Source of the DNA: Ramlibacter ginsenosidimutans
Lineage (GTDB): Bacteria > Pseudomonadota > Gammaproteobacteria > Burkholderiales > Burkholderiaceae_C
NCBI RefSeq assembly: GCF_042678185.1
Contig: NZ_JBHUDQ010000011.1
Strand: one strand, 5' to 3'
DNA length: 64,000 bases
This document shows positions 59,751 through 64,000 of this stretch, piece after piece. Under the pieces are notes generated by a model that worked only from the letters and a program-made list of their open reading frames with translations, had not been told where the DNA came from and searched no databases. The number at the start of each line of letters is the position of its first letter. The first letter of the stretch is position 1. The position numbers and the translations under genes were made by a program.

Positions 59751-61157
59751 ATGCACTCCACTGCCCATGCTACCGGATCGCCACCGCTCTCGAGTGCATC
59801 GGCGACGCAGCAACCCACCCTTCTGAAGACTGCCATCGTCGCGGGAATCTGGACGCTGGCGGGCCACGGGTCGAGCCAGATCCTGCGCCTCGCCGGCAAC
59901 CTGCTGCTCACTCGCCTGCTCGCTCCCGAATTCTTCGGCGTCATGTCGATCGCCATGGTCATCACCGTCGGCGTGGGGATGTTCTCCGACCTGGGATTGC
60001 GGCAGGTCCTCGTGCGCAGCAACCAGGCGGACGACCCCGTTTTCGTGAATACCGTTTGGACGCTTCAGGTACTCCAAGCGCTCGCGATGTCGGGTGTCCT
60101 CGTCGTCTTCGCAGCCTGCATTGCGTGGGCGCAACACCGAGGTCTGGTTCCCACGGGGAGCACCTATGCGAGCACGGACCTTCCCGCGGTCGTGATCGGA
60201 CTGTCCCTCTCCGTGATCCTCGGCGGCTTCGAGTCCACCAGGCTCGCGACAGCGGAAAAGGAGTTGCGCTTGCGGCCAGTGGTAACCATCGAGTTGGCGA
60301 GCCAGGCAGCGGGCCTGCTTGCGATGGCGGCAGCCGCACTGGTGCATCCCAGCATCTACGTTCTTTTGCTGGGAGGGATCGTGAGCAACGGGGTCAGGGT
60401 TGCCGCGAGCCACCGAATTCCTTGCGGGGTGTCGAACCGGTTCGCCTTTTCGCATCGCGTCGCCCGTCAGGTTTGCCACGTCAGCGTCTGGATCCTCGTC
60501 TCCTCCGGCCTGACATTTCTTTCGGGCAATCTCGACAAGGTGGTGCTCGCAGGGCTGCTCGGCGCAGCGTCCATGGGACACTTCGCCATAGCCGCCTTGC
60601 TCGTCAACGCCATCTTCGACCTAGTCGCCAAAGTGTCGGGAAAAGTCGCGTTCCCGGCCATCACGAAGGCGTACGAGCGCAACCGCGCGGGGCTGGCGCG
60701 TTCGTACCAGCGCGCCCGTCTTCCGATCGACTGTTTTTGCCTGCTCGCAGGAGCCTTCCTATTCTGGTTCGGCCCGGACGTGGTGCGCCTTATGTACGAT
60801 GCCAGGTACAGCGATGCCGGGTGGATGCTGGGCATCCTCTCCGTCACGCTCCTCGGCGCACGCTACTCGGTGGTCTCCTATGTGTACCTGCTGCTGGGGC
60901 GCACTTCCCTGATGGCCGCGGAGCAGGCGATCAGGCTCGTCGCGGTGCTCGTGGGCATTGCGATTGGCTACGCGCTCGCCGGGACCCGGGGAGCCATCTG
61001 GGGCGCGGCGCTGGGCCAATTGTCGGGCCCTCTCGCCGGACTGCTTCTGTTCCAGCGCCGCCTCGGCATCGTTTCCATTCAACGCGAGCTTGCGGCGATT
61101 GGACTCTTCGTAGCCGCACTCAGTTTATTCGGACTGATAAAACTGACCATGCATTGA
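59751..61157 (+). CDS. Polysaccharide flippase (Wzx/MOP family)
   Basis: A 468-residue MOP-superfamily flippase with about 12-14 helices. The opening (IWTLAGHGSSQILRLAGNLLLTRLLAPEFFGVM) and FVNTVWTLQVLQAL are typical of EPS flippases. It moves lipid-linked repeat units across the inner membrane. ATG at 59751 chosen as the first Met before the first helix. Together with the 58.1 kb gene it supplies Wzx/Wzy functions. Confidence 0.93.
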   Translation: MHSTAHATGSPPLSSASATQQPTLLKTAIVAGIWTLAGHGSSQILRLAGNLLLTRLLAPEFFGVMSIAMVITVGVGMFSDLGLRQVLVRSNQADDPVFVNTVWTLQVLQALAMSGVLVVFAACIAWAQHRGLVPTGSTYASTDLPAVVIGLSLSVILGGFESTRLATAEKELRLRPVVTIELASQAAGLLAMAAAALVHPSIYVLLLGGIVSNGVRVAASHRIPCGVSNRFAFSHRVARQVCHVSVWILVSSGLTFLSGNLDKVVLAGLLGAASMGHFAIAALLVNAIFDLVAKVSGKVAFPAITKAYERNRAGLARSYQRARLPIDCFCLLAGAFLFWFGPDVVRLMYDARYSDAGWMLGILSVTLLGARYSVVSYVYLLLGRTSLMAAEQAIRLVAVLVGIAIGYALAGTRGAIWGAALGQLSGPLAGLLLFQRRLGIVSIQRELAAIGLFVAALSLFGLIKLTMH

Positions 61158-61355
61158 GGATCGCAACAGCATCCTCTTCAATCAGCTGATGATAAAGTCG
61201 GTGGCGGCGTGATTTCAGATCGGCTCCGTCCCACCCTGATCGAAGCGCGTTGGCAAACAAGGGGCGGCTCAGACTTGTTCTTCGTTGCCGTGCAGCGATC
61301 CCGGCCACGGCCACCAGCACCACCCAAGTCGGCCGCGAGCCGCAAGAGGCGCACA
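61158..61355. other. Convergent intergenic gap
   Basis: 198 nt between the convergent flippase and acyltransferase genes. No obvious intrinsic terminator or gene. Confidence 0.4.
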
Positions 61356-62444
61356 TCAACGCGCATGCGAGCCGAACTTGTGCCGAAGGCGCAGCATCGG
61401 CCTTTCTACCCAGTGGTACGACCCCGCGGCGAGCAACAGCGAGAGGGCAGCTGCGGCAGGGATGAGCGCGCGCCGTTCAACCATCTCACCGAGGAGCACG
61501 AGGACGGTGAGGTGCCAAAGATAAAGGGAATAGCTGATCTTTCCGATGTACCGTAGGTGCTGCAAGGACAAGATGCGCCGCAGCCACTGCGCGTGCTGGC
61601 CATGCAGGATCGCATTCACGATGAGCAGCAGCCCGCCGCCCTGCACAGAATACCTAAGCGTCTGCCTGAACAGTTCGTCCCGAACGACGAGCGACGCAAG
61701 CACGAGACACACCCCGACTGCCATTCCAGGCACTGACGCAAAGCGACGGCAAGCATCCGCCGTCCGCGCATTCACAAGTAAAAGTGCGAGCACCACGCCG
61801 TACATGATGCTGTCGATGCGCATCTCCGTCGCGACATATATGTACTGGCTCGAAATAGCGAAGCACGTGCTGCCGATCACCCTGAAGGCAAGCGGCAAGG
61901 TAATCAGGGCCGCAGCGGCGAGAAGGAGATGTCGCCGCGTGGCGACTAGGACACCAAGAAGCACCCCCGGAAACAGTAGATAGAAGTGCTCCTCCACCGC
62001 GAGCGACCACAACGGCATGGGATAAGCAGACGGTCCCTCGATCGCCTCAAAATAGTTGAACACATAGAGTGCCGCAGCTGCCATGGCCCGCGGCTCTATC
62101 ACGCCTTTCTGGATTGCCACCCAGATCACGACCACTGCGAGGTAGCAATAGAGAGCGGGCCCCAGACGTAGGAAGCGACGGATGTAGAACGAGCGGAGGT
62201 CGATGGAGCCCGTCGCCTGGAATTCCCGCAGGAGCAGCGTCGTGATTAGGTACCCGCTGATGAAGAAGAAAACTGTGACGCCGAACCCTCCGGGAATACC
62301 CGGGGTGAAATAGTGCGACGCGAAGACAATCAGGATTGCGATGGCCCTGAGCCCATCCAACTCAGGCACATAGTCCTGCGCGGCGACTACCCCGGCGCGC
62401 GGCGATGCATTTGGCGCGGCCCATGTAAGAAGCGTTGGCGGCAT
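61356..62444 (-). CDS. Membrane acyltransferase (acyltransferase-3/OafA type)
   Basis: A 362-residue acyltransferase-3 family protein with about ten helices. The catalytic His is in LDGLRAIAILIVFASHYF, and the next conserved motif is FYIRRFLRLGPALY. It transfers acyl groups to sugars, probably acetylating the exopolysaccharide. The frame extends 87 codons further upstream with no homology, so ATG at 62444 is preferred. Confidence 0.9.
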   Translation of the reverse strand: MPPTLLTWAAPNASPRAGVVAAQDYVPELDGLRAIAILIVFASHYFTPGIPGGFGVTVFFFISGYLITTLLLREFQATGSIDLRSFYIRRFLRLGPALYCYLAVVVIWVAIQKGVIEPRAMAAAALYVFNYFEAIEGPSAYPMPLWSLAVEEHFYLLFPGVLLGVLVATRRHLLLAAAALITLPLAFRVIGSTCFAISSQYIYVATEMRIDSIMYGVVLALLLVNARTADACRRFASVPGMAVGVCLVLASLVVRDELFRQTLRYSVQGGGLLLIVNAILHGQHAQWLRRILSLQHLRYIGKISYSLYLWHLTVLVLLGEMVERRALIPAAAALSLLLAAGSYHWVERPMLRLRHKFGSHAR

Positions 62445-63039
62445 TGGAAAGCGAGGACAGCAAAGAGCAGCGACGCATCTCGTGTGAACTGCCGCGCTCC
62501 CCCGAATCTGAACACGACGGGCAACGCGAGGCGATGGTCCATTGGTGCCATGGACAATGGCTTGCCACGGCGGGCACGGTATACGGACAAGGCCACCTCT
62601 GCTCGGCATCTTGAAGTCGCTATCGCACTCGAGCGGCGGTGCTTCCGAGCCGAGGTCTGGGCGTGGGCTGAGCGTCGGCCCAACCGGCTCTGGCGAGCGA
62701 GTCACGCAGCGTTAGCCGGTATGCAGCGTACTAGGTCCAACAGGGTGACCAAGTCTTGGCATCGAGAACATCAGCGAAAGGACCAGCCGGCGTTCCAAGA
62801 AAACGCAACCAGTATTTCGGAGCGCACGCGGAGTTTGGGCGTTCCCCCCGTGACGACTGATCGACGCAAGAACATGATGGTCGGCACAGGCCATAAATGG
62901 GGGCATCGCCTAAAACTCTCTTACACATTTGTTTGACGAAAGGAGCCTGAACTGGTCCCGAGTGGCCGAACGTCAGAAATTCCCCTGCCTAAGATGACTT
63001 GCCTTCACTTAGACCGCAAGCTCGCGGTCCACGAAACAG
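62445..63039. other. Gene-poor AT-richer stretch
   Basis: About 595 nt with no convincing gene. Several frames are open, but their translations are low-complexity and do not resemble known families. The base composition is lower in GC than the neighbours. It probably contains the promoters for the acyltransferase and the lipoprotein. Confidence 0.5.
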
Positions 63040-64000
63040 ATGGACAGGACATCTTCGGACAATGGGTGCAGCGGTGCGTGCGAATACAACCATTTGCGAA
63101 AGCTGGGCGTGATCAGCTTCGTATTGAGCCTGGGCCTCGCGCTCAGTGGGTGCGGAGGTGGAGGGACGAGCAGTTCCGCCGTTGCGGCGGGGCAGAAGCA
63201 GACCGCAGCCGTCGGAGGATCGCCCAGCACGAGCACCACCACTAGTCCGAGCACATCGGTAGCGCGCGCCAACCTGGTCCCGCTCGGCGTCAACATTGAA
63301 GGGCTGGCCGATTACGCGCGTCTGCAGCCCTTCGTCGACATGATGAAGACGGCCCGGGTGTGGGGAAGCGCGGCAGCCCCGTGGGACGGCGCCGTAGCCA
63401 CCGATGCCCAGGGTTGGCCGACGACCGACGCCGGCATCGTGGTGTCCATGGTCACGCAGGACGCGGGAGATGACCAGACCACCTACAAGTACTTGACACC
63501 GGGAACGTACAAGCTCCGATTCACAGGCACGGCCTCGGTCGCCTCCGTGGGTTCCCCGGGGACGGCGGTCGCCAACTACGTATATGACCGGGCGACGAAC
63601 CGTTCCGCGGCCGATGTCGTGATCGGGTCGAATGCGACGCAACTCATGCTCACGTTCACAGGCACCTCAGGCGGGGTGCGCGACGTTTCCCTGCGGCGAC
63701 CCGGCTATCCGGAAAACCAGACCTTCACGAACGAATTCATCCAAGCCCTCGCCCCCTTCGGCGTGGTGCGCCTGATGGACTTTCTGGCAACGAATGGCAA
63801 TCCGGTGCAGACCTGGGGCGAGCGCACCACGCCTGCCTCGGGCAACCAGACTGGCCCGAAAGGCGCGGCATACGAGTATGCGATCGCCATGGCCAACGAG
63901 CTTGGCAAGGACATCTGGATCACGATCCCGTTCGGTGCGGATGACGGCTTCGTTCGCCAGCTGGCTACGCTGCTGAACACGAACCTGGCACCCGGTCGCG
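63040..64000 (+). CDS. Lipoprotein with possible carbohydrate-active domain (partial, runs off the edge)
   Basis: An open frame without a stop to the window end. A lipoprotein signal is clear: LGVISFVLSLGLALSGC, with the lipobox Cys followed by Gly, then a Ser/Thr-rich linker. The body begins NLVPLGVNIEGLADYARLQP and contains a repeated Gly-rich beta pattern and WGERTTPASGNQTG; it resembles the N-terminal part of extracellular carbohydrate-binding or glycoside-hydrolase-type proteins. The start may be ATG at 63040 or TTG at 63094 (MRKLGVIS). The length is unknown because the gene is cut. Its neighbours make a polysaccharide-linked role plausible. Confidence 0.75.
   Translation, partial: MDRTSSDNGCSGACEYNHLRKLGVISFVLSLGLALSGCGGGGTSSSAVAAGQKQTAAVGGSPSTSTTTSPSTSVARANLVPLGVNIEGLADYARLQPFVDMMKTARVWGSAAAPWDGAVATDAQGWPTTDAGIVVSMVTQDAGDDQTTYKYLTPGTYKLRFTGTASVASVGSPGTAVANYVYDRATNRSAADVVIGSNATQLMLTFTGTSGGVRDVSLRRPGYPENQTFTNEFIQALAPFGVVRLMDFLATNGNPVQTWGERTTPASGNQTGPKGAAYEYAIAMANELGKDIWITIPFGADDGFVRQLATLLNTNLAPGR

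Noticed and set aside
62313..62936. Plus-strand 207-codon frame in the gene-poor stretch
   Set aside because: Translation has no recognisable domain, no ribosome-binding site and overlaps the acyltransferase start; treated as non-coding.
1..64000. CRISPR array or prophage
   Set aside because: No regularly spaced repeats, cas genes, integrase, capsid or terminase sequences are visible.

Overview
The window is GC-rich chromosomal DNA from what looks like a betaproteobacterium of the order Burkholderiales, most likely Comamonadaceae (Ramlibacter/Variovorax-like). This is inferred from codon bias, the Liv/Bug-type transporter content, the pca genes and the Eps/exosortase locus; there is no rRNA gene to fix the taxon. 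About 60 protein genes, one tRNA and several regulatory or repeat elements can be supported.

Region 1 (about 0.2-29.6 kb) is an aromatic-catabolism island. It holds a branched-chain-type ABC transporter (livF, a livM-livG fusion, livH and a periplasmic receptor), translationally coupled to a CaiB-type CoA transferase and a small citrate-synthase-like lyase. Two paralogous intradiol (hydroxyquinol-type) dioxygenases follow, each next to a divergent LysR gene, then a FAD hydroxylase, a maleylacetate reductase fused in frame to a serine hydrolase, two 3-hydroxyisobutyrate-dehydrogenase-like enzymes, a Bug receptor, and pcaF-pcaJ-pcaI with a divergent IclR/PcaR regulator. Together these can take a hydroxylated aromatic through hydroxyquinol, maleylacetate, 3-oxoadipate and 3-oxoadipyl-CoA to succinyl-CoA and acetyl-CoA. 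A 19-nt element occurs identically at two promoters, with weaker variants at two more, suggesting common control.

Region 2 (29.8-37.6 kb) is housekeeping-like: a DUF1841 protein, a periplasmic DUF4142-like protein, a ClcB-type ClC transporter with CBS domains, cytochrome c4, a MoxR/VWA (CoxE-like) gene set and tRNA-Arg(CCU).

Region 3 (37.9-64 kb) is an exopolysaccharide and exosortase locus. A LuxR-type regulator leads into a tandem duplication of about 1.06 kb, each unit carrying a cupin fragment and a secreted protein with an exosortase-type C-terminus; the second cupin is decayed. Then come an EpsA-like LuxR regulator, a PrsT-like TPR lipoprotein and a secretion ATPase on the plus strand. 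These converge on a minus-strand operon-like run of ten genes: three glycosyltransferases, an exosortase-EpsI fusion (XrtD-like), the EpsB initiating transferase, a small VPLPA-type exosortase substrate, and the EpsE, EpsL, EpsF and EpsG export and chain-length proteins. WecG-type transferase, polymerase, flippase and acyltransferase genes complete the pathway. A lipoprotein gene with a possible carbohydrate-active domain runs off the right edge.

No CRISPR array, transposase, integrase or rRNA was seen.
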